A stretch of 64,000 nt of DNA from Nitrososphaerota archaeon. Its GTDB lineage: Archaea > Thermoproteota > Nitrososphaeria > Conexivisphaerales > UBA164. Of the stretch, positions 30,117-40,265 are shown piece after piece. Position 1 is the stretch's first letter; each line of letters opens with the position of its first letter. The translations under genes and the position numbers were made by a program. The notes below the pieces were generated by a model. The model did not search any database and was not told the DNA's origin. It saw only the letters and a program-made list of their open reading frames with translations. Location of the stretch: contig JAMCTX010000010.1 in assembly GCA_023381255.1 (NCBI GenBank), forward strand, positions 1 through 64,000, given 5' to 3'.

Positions 30117-30590
30117 TTATGGCATGGTTCCAAATATCTTGCCTGCTATCAGGTTTGTAAAGAACGATGTCAGTATGTACCAGGTGACAAAGTTCATGCC
30201 ATATGCAATTCCAACGGGTTTGATTGCTTCAAAGTAAAATATTGAAAAATGAAATGGCGACAGGGCAACTATCGAGGTTCCAAAGAAGTAACTTAGAAGA
30301 TAGAACAACACAAGAAATGGTATTAGCAGGTAAAGGCTAACTTTCATTCTGTCCATCTGCACCTTCATTGTCATTTCCTGCATCTGTTTTTGCTTTTTTT
30401 CAAGTTTTGCAATTTTTTCCTTGTCCCCGGTTTTTAGCGTTTGCCGGTATTCCTTTAAAAATTCATTGTATGCCTTCATGGTTTCATTGCTGGCCTTGAG
30501 GTCAACCTTCGCCCTCGTAAATGCGTTACTTATCAATGATGATGCCACGGCAACTCCAAGGATTATGAGGGACGATTCAAACATCTGCAT
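30117..30590 (-). CDS. DUF106/EMC3-TMCO1 superfamily membrane protein
   Basis: 3-TM protein with coiled coil, 3' of adk in the ribosomal cluster. Confidence 0.85.
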   Translation of the reverse strand: MQMFESSLIILGVAVASSLISNAFTRAKVDLKASNETMKAYNEFLKEYRQTLKTGDKEKIAKLEKKQKQMQEMTMKVQMDRMKVSLYLLIPFLVLFYLLSYFFGTSIVALSPFHFSIFYFEAIKPVGIAYGMNFVTWYILTSFFTNLIAGKIFGTMP

Positions 30591-30596
30591 GCAAGA

Positions 30597-31187
30597 TCAA
30601 AGTTCCAGCTTTTTAATAAGCTCTTCTACTGTTTGCTCAAGCATGTTTTCCCTATTATATACCTCAACCATCATTGCACCAGTCAGGGTTGATGCAGCCC
30701 CTACCATCATCCTTGACAGCTGAATTTCATAATTTATATCAGCCTCATTTTCAGATTCCCTCTTTCTGGTTAAATCATTCATTCTTCTTCTTATTATTTC
30801 AGAGGGTTCGGCCAGCAAAAGAACCAGATGGGTGGGCTTTAGCTCGCTTAATACGTGAGCCGGCAAACCAGGAAGATAACCATATGGCGTGGGAATCATA
30901 TAATGCGTATCGATAAATATAATGCCTTTTCCGTTCATTTTCCTGGCTGCACTGGACTGCAGTTCCTTTTGTTCTTCAAATGAAAGCTTCCTCATTTCGT
31001 CCCTGTCTTTTATCCCTAATCTTGCAGCTTCCTCAAGCATTACTGTCCCGTATACAAATACATTGAATTTTTTCCCTTCACCAGTCAGCCTCTTGTACAG
31101 CGCATTAAGCACAGTTGTCTTGCCAACTCCTGCCAGACCCCCAACTATTATCACTTTTTTATTATCTTTCTCCAAGTATACCACCAA
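30597..31187 (-). CDS. adkA: Archaeal adenylate kinase
   Basis: IIVGGLAGVGKTTVLNALYKRL; position after secY. Confidence 0.93.
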   Translation of the reverse strand: MVVYLEKDNKKVIIVGGLAGVGKTTVLNALYKRLTGEGKKFNVFVYGTVMLEEAARLGIKDRDEMRKLSFEEQKELQSSAARKMNGKGIIFIDTHYMIPTPYGYLPGLPAHVLSELKPTHLVLLLAEPSEIIRRRMNDLTRKRESENEADINYEIQLSRMMVGAASTLTGAMMVEVYNRENMLEQTVEELIKKLEL

Positions 31188-32586
31188 GCCCGGGTATCAT
31201 TGAAGCCATCTGTTCCTGCGCAAGCATCTGATAATAGCTTATGGATATGTCTATTGCCAGCAGCAGCCCGATGCCCGTGCCGAATACATTTAGTATAGAC
31301 GACGTCGCAGCAAGTATCCCTATTAGGAGGCCGCTGAACAGAGTTACTGTGGGTATGTATCTTTGCAACAAGGTGCTTACTGATGACCTTGTTGTCCTAA
31401 AGCCGGGCACCTGAAGGTCAGAACCCAACAGGTTTTCTGCAGCCTTTTCGGCGGACATCCCACTCACATCAACCCACATTCTTGCAAAAACAACGCTTAG
31501 CACTATTACAAATGCAGAATAGGTAACTACCTGAAGTGGGTGCAGCAGCGCGGCAGGATATGGAGGGGGTGAAGTTATGTAATACAGCAAGCCCCCGGTT
31601 ATTGTTCCGTTTACCTCTGTTCCAAGCCATGAAAGATGTGGCACAAGAGATGCATTTTTTGCAAGTATCAAAAAGAAGAACTGTGCATCAGCAATAAGCG
31701 CCGAAACCAGTATTACGGGTATGTTAGAAACGTAAAGCAGCTTTATTGGATAAGTTGCAGAATAGCCCCTGAACTTTGATGAGCTTATCGGTATTTCTAT
31801 CCTTACGCCTTCCAGATAAAGAATTACTAAGATAAATATTATCGTGCTGATGAAACCTATAAGGGACGGATATGAGGATGCGCGGCTTATAAGCGATGAG
31901 AATGCCCTGTGAATGCTTTCGTTTATGGCAAACGGTATATATCCAAAGAACTGCCCGCTCACCGGTATTGGGCTGAAAACATCAAGCATTATCTGCATCG
32001 ATATGCCTGCTAGTATGAACAGGCTTATTCCGCTCCCAAGTCCCCAGCCCTTTTGAATCATCTGATCCAGCAGGAAAACGATCAGGCTGGCCACTATAAG
32101 CTGAATTATGACTATTGCGGCAATGGTCGGCGATCCCACAGTGCCTATCACGCCGCTTACAACATAGAATACGGCTTCCACGATTATAAAAAGGAATGTA
32201 AGCACCTTTGTCAATGAGGCAAACAACTTCTGGTCTTCAGCATTTGAGAGGTCCAGGCGCAAAAGGTCCGAGCCAACAAGCACCTGGGTTATCAGACCAG
32301 CTGTAACTATCGGGCCTATACCAAGGGTCATAAGAGTGCCTATGTTTGCTGCAAAAATTATCTGGTAGAAAAAGAGGGCGCTCTGCGTTGACGTGATAAC
32401 TTTGTAAAGTGGTATTTGAGCCATAACCAAATAAAGCACAACCGCTAACCCTGTCCATATCAGCTTCTCAGTCAAGCCCGGTTTTCGTGCAGGCTTGGGC
32501 ACTTCTGGCAGAATGCCAGCAACTCTGTTTATAACATCTTTACCTTTCAATTGAGGCTTCACTGATTTTTCCGCCTGCAGCCTCAA
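31162..32586 (-). CDS. secY: Preprotein translocase subunit SecY
   Basis: 10-TM SecY; LGIGPIVTAGLITQ; position after uL15. Confidence 0.97.
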   Translation of the reverse strand: MRLQAEKSVKPQLKGKDVINRVAGILPEVPKPARKPGLTEKLIWTGLAVVLYLVMAQIPLYKVITSTQSALFFYQIIFAANIGTLMTLGIGPIVTAGLITQVLVGSDLLRLDLSNAEDQKLFASLTKVLTFLFIIVEAVFYVVSGVIGTVGSPTIAAIVIIQLIVASLIVFLLDQMIQKGWGLGSGISLFILAGISMQIMLDVFSPIPVSGQFFGYIPFAINESIHRAFSSLISRASSYPSLIGFISTIIFILVILYLEGVRIEIPISSSKFRGYSATYPIKLLYVSNIPVILVSALIADAQFFFLILAKNASLVPHLSWLGTEVNGTITGGLLYYITSPPPYPAALLHPLQVVTYSAFVIVLSVVFARMWVDVSGMSAEKAAENLLGSDLQVPGFRTTRSSVSTLLQRYIPTVTLFSGLLIGILAATSSILNVFGTGIGLLLAIDISISYYQMLAQEQMASMIPGLGGILGER

Positions 32587-32980
32587 CTGATTCCTTAGCC
32601 TTAGCAGTGAACCTGCTGACCACCACGCTATATGCCTTATCCACTTTGCCCTTTCCCAGAAGCTTGTCGTATCCCATTGAGTTTAGATCAAGCAGCGGCA
32701 TGCCGTTTAACTCCTTTTTCTCCTTTTGGCTTTGGTACAGCAATCCAAGTTCACCAACATTTATCCATTTTTTTGCCTTCCTGACCTTGCTCAATGAATA
32801 GAAGCCGTTCTTCCCAAAGTAATCCGGAGCATATACAACGGTCCATGACCACTTGTGCTTGTGAAGGCCGGCCTTTCCTACACCGCCTTTCATGCCAGAC
32901 TTTCTGTGCTGGCCTACCTGCCCCCAGCCCACAGTCCTTGAACCCCTTAGCTTTCTTATCTTTCTATTGCGTGTTGCCAT
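32540..32980 (-). CDS. rpl15: Ribosomal protein uL15
   Basis: KIRKLRGSRTVGWGQVGQHRKSGMKGGVGKAG. Confidence 0.97.
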   Translation of the reverse strand: MATRNRKIRKLRGSRTVGWGQVGQHRKSGMKGGVGKAGLHKHKWSWTVVYAPDYFGKNGFYSLSKVRKAKKWINVGELGLLYQSQKEKKELNGMPLLDLNSMGYDKLLGKGKVDKAYSVVVSRFTAKAKESVEAAGGKISEASIER

Positions 32981-33404
32981 TTTTAATCATCCTCTCAAAC
33001 AGCTCAAGGGCAGTGTACTTTTTCCTCGGCACCCCGCCGCGTGGGGGTGGCAAAGCAAAGTACGGCTTAGCACCAATGTCCTTTAGGCCAATTTCTCCCT
33101 TTTCCATTCTTTCAGCTAGTTCATCAAACCCGCTCAGATTGTGATTTTTAAGATAATCTATCGATAGCTTCTTCCATCCTGAAACCTTTCCTCTGGCTTC
33201 AATTAACCTTGCCGTGGTGGGCACGTCTATTTTTGACCACACAATGCAGTCCTTTGCCTTCTGCAGCATTCCCCTCACTGCATCATTGTCATTTAAAATA
33301 GTTGCGTTGTACTTCCTCTTAAGGTTCATTAACGTGAGCGTTTCTTCAACTTTGTCCCTTACGTTTATCTCACCCTTGACCCTTATTACTAGCAGCATTG
33401 CCAT
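32964..33404 (-). CDS. rpl30: Ribosomal protein uL30
   Basis: LLVIRVKGEINVRDKVEETLTLMNL; cluster position. Confidence 0.96.
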   Translation of the reverse strand: MAMLLVIRVKGEINVRDKVEETLTLMNLKRKYNATILNDNDAVRGMLQKAKDCIVWSKIDVPTTARLIEARGKVSGWKKLSIDYLKNHNLSGFDELAERMEKGEIGLKDIGAKPYFALPPPRGGVPRKKYTALELFERMIKNGNTQ

Positions 33405-34030
33405 TACCTTATCACCTTTGACCCATGCTGGAATGCATCATATACTGCATAAGTGATAGAGATATCGCTGCTGGTCATGCCGAAGGTCTTTGTCCATGCA
33501 TCCTTTATTCCAGCCAGGCTCAGCACATTCTTTATATGTGGAGCTGCTACAATTCCAAGGCCCCTTGGCGCGGGAATTATAACTATCTTGACGCTGCCAT
33601 TCTTGCCATTGAGCACATAAGGCACTGAATGCGGTTGCCCGCACCTGCATTCCCAGCTGCCACAACCAAGAGGCACGGGAACGATGCTTAGCATTGCATT
33701 TCTTGCAGCTTTGTCAATGGCAACCCTTGTGTGCAGTGATTTTGCATGGCCAACGCCGAACCACCCGCTCAGGTCGCCCACAGCAGTTAGAGCCCTGAAC
33801 CTGGTAAGTTCACCAGCGTCCGTCTGCTTTTGTATTACCCTTATGGATATGAGCATCGTCTTTATATTCGGCAGTAGTGCCTGAACTATTTCTGGTTCCT
33901 TTATTTTGTATCCGTTTTCAAATATTTCATGTAAGGAAGTTATTTTACCGTCCTTAACCATCTGCCCGAGCGCCGTCCTCGGAATCCATTCCTTTTTCTG
34001 TTCCTGTTCAGCGTGCCTCTGATGACTCAT
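33404..34030 (-). CDS. rps5: Ribosomal protein uS5
   Basis: WIPRTALGQMVKDGKI, VGHAKSLHTRVAIDKA. Confidence 0.97.
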   Translation of the reverse strand: MSHQRHAEQEQKKEWIPRTALGQMVKDGKITSLHEIFENGYKIKEPEIVQALLPNIKTMLISIRVIQKQTDAGELTRFRALTAVGDLSGWFGVGHAKSLHTRVAIDKAARNAMLSIVPVPLGCGSWECRCGQPHSVPYVLNGKNGSVKIVIIPAPRGLGIVAAPHIKNVLSLAGIKDAWTKTFGMTSSDISITYAVYDAFQHGSKVIR

Positions 34031-34581
34031 TTCAGCTCACCACTCAATACCTTTCCTTTTATTTCGTTAAATATAGCACCCATACTATCAATTTTGCCCG
34101 AAACCTTGGAAAACTGGATTCCTGAATAGCTAGCTTCCTTTAACTTTGACGCATAGGCTGATATGCTCTTGCCGCTGATGAGCTCATCTGAGGGAAATGC
34201 ACTTTCATCCACCCTAACGTTCAATCCGCCATCAACAGCACCCTTAACTAAGGCCATAATTTTTGAGTTTGTCCTGAATGCTTTGAGGCCGCTGTAGAGT
34301 ATAGCCTCCTTAACTCCCTTTTCAACAGCCCTCTTGCCAATTAAAATGCCAACAAGATAAAATGCAGGATAGCTCTTGCCGCTGAATTGCCAGCCACCCT
34401 TAATTATATCCTTTGCGTTTGCCTGCGCCACTGTCCTGTCGCCCTCCTTCGCTGGCACGCTCACCTGAGCCCATACGTACCTGTTGGATTCATATATATA
34501 TATGAATGGCATTTTTGACATCAAAACCTTTTTCCTTCTTCTGTAATCTGTCTTAAATTCGTTTCTTCTCCTAAAAGTCAT
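34027..34581 (-). CDS. rpl18: Ribosomal protein uL18
   Basis: FRRRNEFKTDYRRRKKVL. Confidence 0.96.
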   Translation of the reverse strand: MTFRRRNEFKTDYRRRKKVLMSKMPFIYIYESNRYVWAQVSVPAKEGDRTVAQANAKDIIKGGWQFSGKSYPAFYLVGILIGKRAVEKGVKEAILYSGLKAFRTNSKIMALVKGAVDGGLNVRVDESAFPSDELISGKSISAYASKLKEASYSGIQFSKVSGKIDSMGAIFNEIKGKVLSGELK

Positions 34582-34982
34582 TTACTTCCACCCAAATAAG
34601 CCTTTAACCTTGCAACGCTCTTAATTTCTCCGCCTTTTACTTTTTTATAAGCATCCCAGTAAAGCTTCTTGCTGATGTTCGGCTTCACCTTTTTTAAGTA
34701 CTTTCTGAGTGCCCTAACCTGCTTTACCCACTTTTCCTTCTTCCCCATTCTCGCACTCTTTTTTCCCTTCCTGGATCCTGGCCCGCTTTTACGTGTCTTA
34801 CTCCTTCGAGTTTGACCCTTTATATAATTCAATTTTATCGTACCTTGAGAAATCAGCGACCTGATTTCTGCCCTTGTAACAGCATCTTCAATATCTTCTA
34901 GCTTTTCAGGGTTAAACCTGACCCTGCCCTTGCCGACGCCAGCTATCCTGGAAACCATTTCCTTTTTATTATTAAGATTCAT
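34578..34982 (-). CDS. rpl19e: Ribosomal protein eL19
   Basis: NNKKEMVSRIAGVGKGRVRFNPEKLEDIEDAVTRAEI. Confidence 0.96.
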   Translation of the reverse strand: MNLNNKKEMVSRIAGVGKGRVRFNPEKLEDIEDAVTRAEIRSLISQGTIKLNYIKGQTRRSKTRKSGPGSRKGKKSARMGKKEKWVKQVRALRKYLKKVKPNISKKLYWDAYKKVKGGEIKSVARLKAYLGGSK

Positions 34983-35325
34983 TTTGCTTTAACCTCGGTG
35001 CGTTTAACAGGCGCAAGCCCATGCGCCTTGCCTCCTTTAAGATATCCAGCCTCTTTTTAAGTCCAACTGTTGCAGCTATCCTGACTGCCTGCTTTTTGGG
35101 GTCGATGCCGGAAAGGTCCTTCACGTTATGAACAAGTATCTCTTGAAGTCCTGATGGATGTAATCCCCTTCCATTTCTGGTTGACCGATATCCTACTTTG
35201 ACAAGCGGAGGCCATCCCTTCATCTGAAGCCTCATCTTGTTATCAATTCCCTTTGGTCTACGCCAGTTAGTTTTTAGCTTTTTGTATCTCCAGCTTTCCT
35301 GCCTAATGAATTTATGCTTTTGCAT
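34972..35325 (-). CDS. rpl32e: Ribosomal protein eL32
   Basis: FIRQESWRYKKLKTNWRRPKGIDNKMR; start taken at internal Met. Confidence 0.95.
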   Translation of the reverse strand: MQKHKFIRQESWRYKKLKTNWRRPKGIDNKMRLQMKGWPPLVKVGYRSTRNGRGLHPSGLQEILVHNVKDLSGIDPKKQAVRIAATVGLKKRLDILKEARRMGLRLLNAPRLKQNES

Positions 35326-35851
35326 ATATAAACACCCCATCTAAAAACACCCTTGGGTCCTTTTCTTTTATTCTTGTAGCGTTTTCAATATTGGCCGCAG
35401 TTTGGCCAACGCCTTCCTTGCATGGCCCCTCGACTATCACATCGTCGCCTTCAATCCTGACCTTAGTATTGCCCACGATATCGGCATATCTTGGAAATTT
35501 TTCACCTATGAAATTATCTATTTTTACCTTATTATCCTTTATATTTATCTGTATTGGGAAGTGGGAATAAACTATCTTTAGACTGTAACTGTAACCACTT
35601 ACTGTGCCGTTTATCAGGTTTTTTACGTGCATTGCTACAGCCCTTGTAACTGCGTAGTTATCGCGCCTTTTGCTTGTGGCGGTTACTGTAACAGCTTTTT
35701 CCTTTACATCTAATCTAACCTTCATTTTACTGAAATCCTTTTGGCATTCCCCTTTTGGCCCTTTTACCTTTAACGTAGAGCCCTGCAAGCTAGCTTTAAC
35801 GCCTGAGGGCACTTCAATGCTTTCGGAATAAAATTTCTGCTCAGTAGACAT
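35312..35851 (-). CDS. rpl6: Ribosomal protein uL6
   Basis: VEIPSGVKA-type N-terminus, RIEGDDVIVEGPCKEGVGQTAANIE; start taken at MSTEQKF. Confidence 0.95.
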   Translation of the reverse strand: MSTEQKFYSESIEVPSGVKASLQGSTLKVKGPKGECQKDFSKMKVRLDVKEKAVTVTATSKRRDNYAVTRAVAMHVKNLINGTVSGYSYSLKIVYSHFPIQINIKDNKVKIDNFIGEKFPRYADIVGNTKVRIEGDDVIVEGPCKEGVGQTAANIENATRIKEKDPRVFLDGVFIYAKA

Positions 35852-36233
35852 AACCCAATAACCTCCCTCCAAGCTTCTGATTCATGGCATCATTATGACT
35901 CATGACACCCTTATCAGTGCTCACAAGTATAATGCCCATGCCCACAGCTGGCAAATATCTTCTTTCCCACTGGCCCATTAATTGCCATTTGGTTGAATAC
36001 CTTGGCTTTATAGAACCGCATTTGTTTATTCTTCCCAAAAGCTGCACCTTTAGCTTGGGCATTATTCTATCATCTATAAGCTCAAATTCACCAATATAGC
36101 CGTTTTTTTGCATGACCTTGAGTGTTTCCTGCAAAAGAGTGGATGCTGGCATTACAATGCATTCCTTCCTATTTCTCCTTTCGTTTTCTATTATTGTAGA
36201 AAACAGATTTGATAAAACGTCATTTGCTGGCAT
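35841..36233 (-). CDS. rps8: Ribosomal protein uS8
   Basis: NDVLSNLFSTIIENERR, GIILVSTDKGVMSHNDA. Confidence 0.96.
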   Translation of the reverse strand: MPANDVLSNLFSTIIENERRNRKECIVMPASTLLQETLKVMQKNGYIGEFELIDDRIMPKLKVQLLGRINKCGSIKPRYSTKWQLMGQWERRYLPAVGMGIILVSTDKGVMSHNDAMNQKLGGRLLGYVY

Positions 36234-36243
36234 ACCATATCAC

Positions 36244-36408
36244 CTAACTGAATTTCTTAAACCCCATGCCCTTTGCAACTTCCCTAAAACACTGCCTACA
36301 TAGCATTAAATTGTATTTCTGTATTACTGGACCATACTGGCCGCACCTGACGCATGCTCTTGAACCTTTGCCATAGTACCTCGGCTTGCTGCTTCTTAAC
36401 TTTGTCAT
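36244..36408 (-). CDS. rps14: Ribosomal protein uS14, zinc-binding form (54 aa, absent from ORF track)
   Basis: [54 protein letters not shown]; two CxxC. Confidence 0.95.
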   Translation of the reverse strand: MTKLRSSKPRYYGKGSRACVRCGQYGPVIQKYNLMLCRQCFREVAKGMGFKKFS

Positions 36409-36923
36409 TATACCAAGTTCACCCCTAATCCCCTATAAAACTCTATAGCCTGTTCCCTTTTTACTTTCTGGCCCTCGCCAACACTAGATCTTGACCTCTT
36501 TCTTTCTTCAACCCTCAAGCCAGGCATCGATAAATTTACCATAACATCCATTCCATATATTCCTATTTCCGGGTCGTATTTAACACCGGGTATGTCTATG
36601 TGCTCACGAATGCCAAAAGCAAGGTTTCCCCGTTCATCTACAGATGACACATTTACAGTGTTGTTCTTGGCTTGAATTACCCTCTGGAGGAGCTGCACCG
36701 CAGGCTCCTTCCTTATGGTGACCATGCAGGCTATCTTCTCTCCCCTGTGTATGCCAAAGTCCCTTAGGGTCTTTTTTGCCTTAAGCTCTTTTGGCTCCTG
36801 CCCGCTTAGATCCCTTAGAACTGACTTCGCCCTTTCGAGCCTTTCGCCAGCCTGACCCACGGCAATATGGAGAATGAGCTTGTTTATTCTAATTTTTTTC
36901 ATTGTATTTTCCTGGCTCATCAT
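36408..36923 (-). CDS. rpl5: Ribosomal protein uL5
   Basis: [45 protein letters not shown]. Confidence 0.96.
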   Translation of the reverse strand: MMSQENTMKKIRINKLILHIAVGQAGERLERAKSVLRDLSGQEPKELKAKKTLRDFGIHRGEKIACMVTIRKEPAVQLLQRVIQAKNNTVNVSSVDERGNLAFGIREHIDIPGVKYDPEIGIYGMDVMVNLSMPGLRVEERKRSRSSVGEGQKVKREQAIEFYRGLGVNLV

Positions 36924-37660
36924 GGCAATTCACCGCTTGAAACCTTTATTGCAGGCCTTTCCTTTCCAATAACCATTACATAATCTGTGGGCACGGTAAC
37001 TGCTTTATTTGAAACAGAAAGCCTTACCATGCCTTTCCTTGTCAGGGTGCTAGGAAGCAGTTCAACAATCTTTCCAACCACTCCTACCCTGCGACCCTTA
37101 AATATTAATGCATAATTTTCCTTTGCAAGGGGGAAAGACTCCGCTATTTTTCCTTCAACATTGGATATCAATAATGAATCTCCAGGCCAGTAATCAGCAG
37201 TCTCCGAGATGAAGTTTGAACCGTCATGGCAGGTATACTGGTATTTTCCGCTTCCTACAGAAACCTTTCTGATAATTCTGCCTATCCTGAACTCGCTCTC
37301 AGCCTTGTCAATGTTAACGGGATAAAGGGTCTTTCCATTAACCGGCAGCAGCCTATAATATGCTTCAGACCCCCTTATGTTGATGACATCCATTAAACCA
37401 AGTGGAGTCTGGTATTTTTTGACGGGTTTCCCGTTGATGAGCAACGATCCAGTGCTCATTGTTTTCTTGATCTCCTGCAGGTTTTTGCCCAGCTTTAATA
37501 TATCCCTGAGCAAAGTAATTGGATCTAACGCGTACTCCTTGCCATGACCCCCTGCCCTCAGGTTTGTGGAAAAGGTGTACTTCTTCCTGGACACACCATA
37601 AAATGATGGGAGAACCTCCCTTTTCCTTGACTTTGAACCGCCTAATTTAGCCACTTGCAT
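36920..37660 (-). CDS. rps4e: Ribosomal protein eS4
   Basis: DPITLLRDILKLGKNLQE, GSLLINGKPVKK; likely start MQVAKLGGSKSRK. Confidence 0.94.
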   Translation of the reverse strand: MQVAKLGGSKSRKREVLPSFYGVSRKKYTFSTNLRAGGHGKEYALDPITLLRDILKLGKNLQEIKKTMSTGSLLINGKPVKKYQTPLGLMDVINIRGSEAYYRLLPVNGKTLYPVNIDKAESEFRIGRIIRKVSVGSGKYQYTCHDGSNFISETADYWPGDSLLISNVEGKIAESFPLAKENYALIFKGRRVGVVGKIVELLPSTLTRKGMVRLSVSNKAVTVPTDYVMVIGKERPAIKVSSGELP

Positions 37661-37988
37661 CCACCTCTTTAAAACGATTTTTATCGCTTGTGTCAAATTG
37701 CGTTATCATCACATTTGATGAGTGGACTTTTACAGGAACTTCCTGCCCGTTTATTTTCTTCCTCGAAAGGCCCTCGACACCTATCTTGGCCTGCTTCCCA
37801 AATATTTTTGTCACCTTCCCCTGTACGCCACTGAAATCACCCCTCATTACTTTTACCATGTCCCCAGTCCTAACTCTTGCAGTACTGATTCCGTACTTTT
37901 TTTTCAGTTCATCTGAAATCATTGAACGCATCTGTTTATTCCTCTCCGACCAATCCATTTTTTTAACAATATTTTTCAATTTCATCAT
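37647..37988 (-). CDS. rpl24: Ribosomal protein uL24
   Basis: VRTGDMVKVMRGDFSGVQGKVTKI. Confidence 0.95.
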   Translation of the reverse strand: MMKLKNIVKKMDWSERNKQMRSMISDELKKKYGISTARVRTGDMVKVMRGDFSGVQGKVTKIFGKQAKIGVEGLSRKKINGQEVPVKVHSSNVMITQFDTSDKNRFKEVDASG

Positions 37989-37996
37989 TTATCAAC

Positions 37997-38434
37997 TCAC
38001 ACAATCATGGAAGCTAGGTTTGCTATCCTGGGCCACTTTTCGGCGGCTTCCGAGGCCACTGGCCCCCTTATCTCTGTTCCTTTAAGATCACCTTCAGGAG
38101 TGATAAGAACAGCAGCATTGTCCTCAAATGATACGCGATCACCAGATATGCGCCTCATGGGATATCTCTGCCTTACAATTATTGCATGGAAAAGCTGCTT
38201 TCTGACCTCTGGGGTGCCTACCCTAACTACCACAACAACTTCATCTCCAATAGCGGCTGATGGAACACGCTTTAACCTTCCCTTATATCTGATAACCTGC
38301 ACAACCTTAAGCTTTTTAGCCCCTGTGTTGTCTGCACAGTTGATCATGGCTGTGACTGGAATGCATTTTGTAATATGTGGTTTATATTCTTCAACGCCTT
38401 TTGCAGAAACTGCCCTTGTCTTTTCCCCTGGCAT
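37997..38434 (-). CDS. rpl14: Ribosomal protein uL14
   Basis: INCADNTGAKKLKVVQVI. Confidence 0.97.
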   Translation of the reverse strand: MPGEKTRAVSAKGVEEYKPHITKCIPVTAMINCADNTGAKKLKVVQVIRYKGRLKRVPSAAIGDEVVVVVRVGTPEVRKQLFHAIIVRQRYPMRRISGDRVSFEDNAAVLITPEGDLKGTEIRGPVASEAAEKWPRIANLASMIV

Positions 38435-38435
38435 T

Positions 38436-38783
38436 CTACACAGTCACCTTACCCAGCATTATATGCGATAGGTTCTTTCCAAGAGGCCTGCATTCAGCTA
38501 TTGCAACCAAATCGCCTACACTTACAGTGACGCATGAAGGTACACGGGCGTGAATCGTGCTGCCCCTCCTTTCAAATCGAGTAAACTTTGAATTATAGGC
38601 AGGATACTCTACCCCTATTACTGCTGCCTTTTTCATCCTCAAACTTTGCACCCTTCCCACAATCACCTTTCCCCTGACTTTCAGGTGACCGTGATATGGG
38701 CAATATGGGTCAGAACATGAGCCTGAAGGTTGGGCCACCTTGATTCCCAAGCTGCTTATCATTATGGATCTAACCTCTCCCAT
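38436..38783 (-). CDS. rps17: Ribosomal protein uS17
   Basis: CPYHGHLKVRGKVIVGRV, VGDLVAIAECRPLGK. Confidence 0.95.
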   Translation of the reverse strand: MGEVRSIMISSLGIKVAQPSGSCSDPYCPYHGHLKVRGKVIVGRVQSLRMKKAAVIGVEYPAYNSKFTRFERRGSTIHARVPSCVTVSVGDLVAIAECRPLGKNLSHIMLGKVTV

Positions 38784-38962
38784 GCCCTTTTAGCAATGCT
38801 GCTGCCGTTGTATAGCCTTCCATTAACCTCAAATAAATTGCCAGCCTTTGGAACAATGCTGATATGACCAGAATTGATCCAGAACGTGTTTTTGGTTTCA
38901 TATACTAGCATGCCTTCCACATCAGTGTTTTTAACCTTTATTGAATCCCCAAGTTTTATCAC
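38762..38962 (-). CDS. rnp1: Ribonuclease P protein component 1 (Rpp29-like)
   Basis: Short Sm-like protein located between uL29 and uS17 as in other archaea. Confidence 0.8.
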   Translation of the reverse strand: MIKLGDSIKVKNTDVEGMLVYETKNTFWINSGHISIVPKAGNLFEVNGRLYNGSSIAKRAWERLDP

Positions 38963-39165
38963 GATTTAATTCCCCTCTTTTTCATTTCAGTTAAAACGCG
39001 CGCCATGTTGCGCCTGACGCTCTTTATTGACCCGGATTCCTTTGCCAGCATTCTGGTTACCCTCAGGTTCCTGAGCCTAAGTGATTCTTTCCTGAGCTCA
39101 TCCAAGTTCTTTTTAAGGTCTTCGTCACTCAGTTTTGTTACCTTTATCGCTTTCAATTTTTTCAC
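38959..39165 (-). CDS. rpl29: Ribosomal protein uL29
   Basis: LSDEDLKKNLDELRKESLRLRNLR. Confidence 0.93.
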   Translation of the reverse strand: MKKLKAIKVTKLSDEDLKKNLDELRKESLRLRNLRVTRMLAKESGSIKSVRRNMARVLTEMKKRGIKS

Positions 39166-39751
39166 CCTCCTTTTTTATGCGGAATTCCGGCTGATATTTG
39201 TATGCTATAGTAACCTTTACCCCGTACAACCCCATTTTCATCAATATGTGTTCTACAGCGGTCCTCGTATAAAATTCGCGAGGGAACCCACTTTTTGGAA
39301 GCACCCCCTCAGTAAATTTCTGGAATGCCGCCCTTTCACTCCTTATCTTTCCCTGGAGCTTGACCTCTATGCCAATGGCACCCGCGTTCATCGCCTCATT
39401 CATTACACCTGTCACAGCCCTTCTAAAAGCAACACCCTTTTGTAGCGCATTGGACAGCCTCATGGCTATAGCCTTTGGATCAATAGCAGGATTCTGAATT
39501 TCCATAGCATTGACGGTGATATCCTTTAAAGAAATTTCCTTTGATATGTCTTCCATAAGGGATCTGATGCTTGATCCATGGGGTCCAATTACCAGCCCGG
39601 GCCTCAACGCGAGCACGTTAAGCCTGGTCCCAAGGGGTGTTTTTTCAATTGTCATATCTATAAATCCTGCCTGCTTGAGGTTAGCGTCTAGGTACTCCTT
39701 TAGCATCACGTTGCGCCTGGCCTCAGCAAGAAGTGGATAATAGTTTGTCAT
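39125..39751 (-). CDS. rps3: Ribosomal protein uS3
   Basis: KH domain RPGLVIGPHGSSIRSLMEDI. Confidence 0.95.
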   Translation of the reverse strand: MTNYYPLLAEARRNVMLKEYLDANLKQAGFIDMTIEKTPLGTRLNVLALRPGLVIGPHGSSIRSLMEDISKEISLKDITVNAMEIQNPAIDPKAIAMRLSNALQKGVAFRRAVTGVMNEAMNAGAIGIEVKLQGKIRSERAAFQKFTEGVLPKSGFPREFYTRTAVEHILMKMGLYGVKVTIAYKYQPEFRIKKEGEKIESDKGNKTE

Positions 39752-40206
39752 ACTGCCCTCGCCACAATTTCCATATGAACAAGAACCTTGTTTCTGGGAG
39801 ACGATCTTCCAAATGCCCGGGGAATATTTCTCTTTAACTTTCTTCCAGGATAAGCTGCCACATGAACCAAGACCATGCTCGAAGGGTCAAGGCCCTTATA
39901 GTCGGCTACTGATTCAACGTTGTCCAGTAATTTTAAAAATAGTTTTGCTGCCTTAACTGGATGCTTCCCGGTTCTAAATCCTTCCACCCCGTGATGGGCC
40001 ATCTTCAGGTTATACCTCCTGAACGGAACCAGTCTCTTCATTGATACAACTTCCTGAAGTGCCAGCCTAGCTCTGTCAATTGTCATGCCCTTCAGATAAA
40101 CAGCCAGTTCCCTGGCATCCTTGGGGCTTACATCTACCTCTCTCAGGCTTCCCCTTGCATCTGAAGCCTCTGTGTAATCTTCAAACGAATACCCAAATTC
40201 TGACAT
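39748..40206 (-). CDS. rpl22: Ribosomal protein uL22
   Basis: VSPKDARELAVYLKGMTIDRARLAL. Confidence 0.95.
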   Translation of the reverse strand: MSEFGYSFEDYTEASDARGSLREVDVSPKDARELAVYLKGMTIDRARLALQEVVSMKRLVPFRRYNLKMAHHGVEGFRTGKHPVKAAKLFLKLLDNVESVADYKGLDPSSMVLVHVAAYPGRKLKRNIPRAFGRSSPRNKVLVHMEIVARAV

Positions 40207-40265
40207 TACCTTCTCTAATCTCTAATTAGTTACTTTAAAAACTTTCCTTGAAAGCCATGAAACTT

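Noticed and set aside
32540-32586. 47-nt overlap of secY with uL15 (and similar overlaps in the ribosomal cluster)
   Set aside because: Probably over-extended start calls in the ORF track rather than biologically unusual overlaps.
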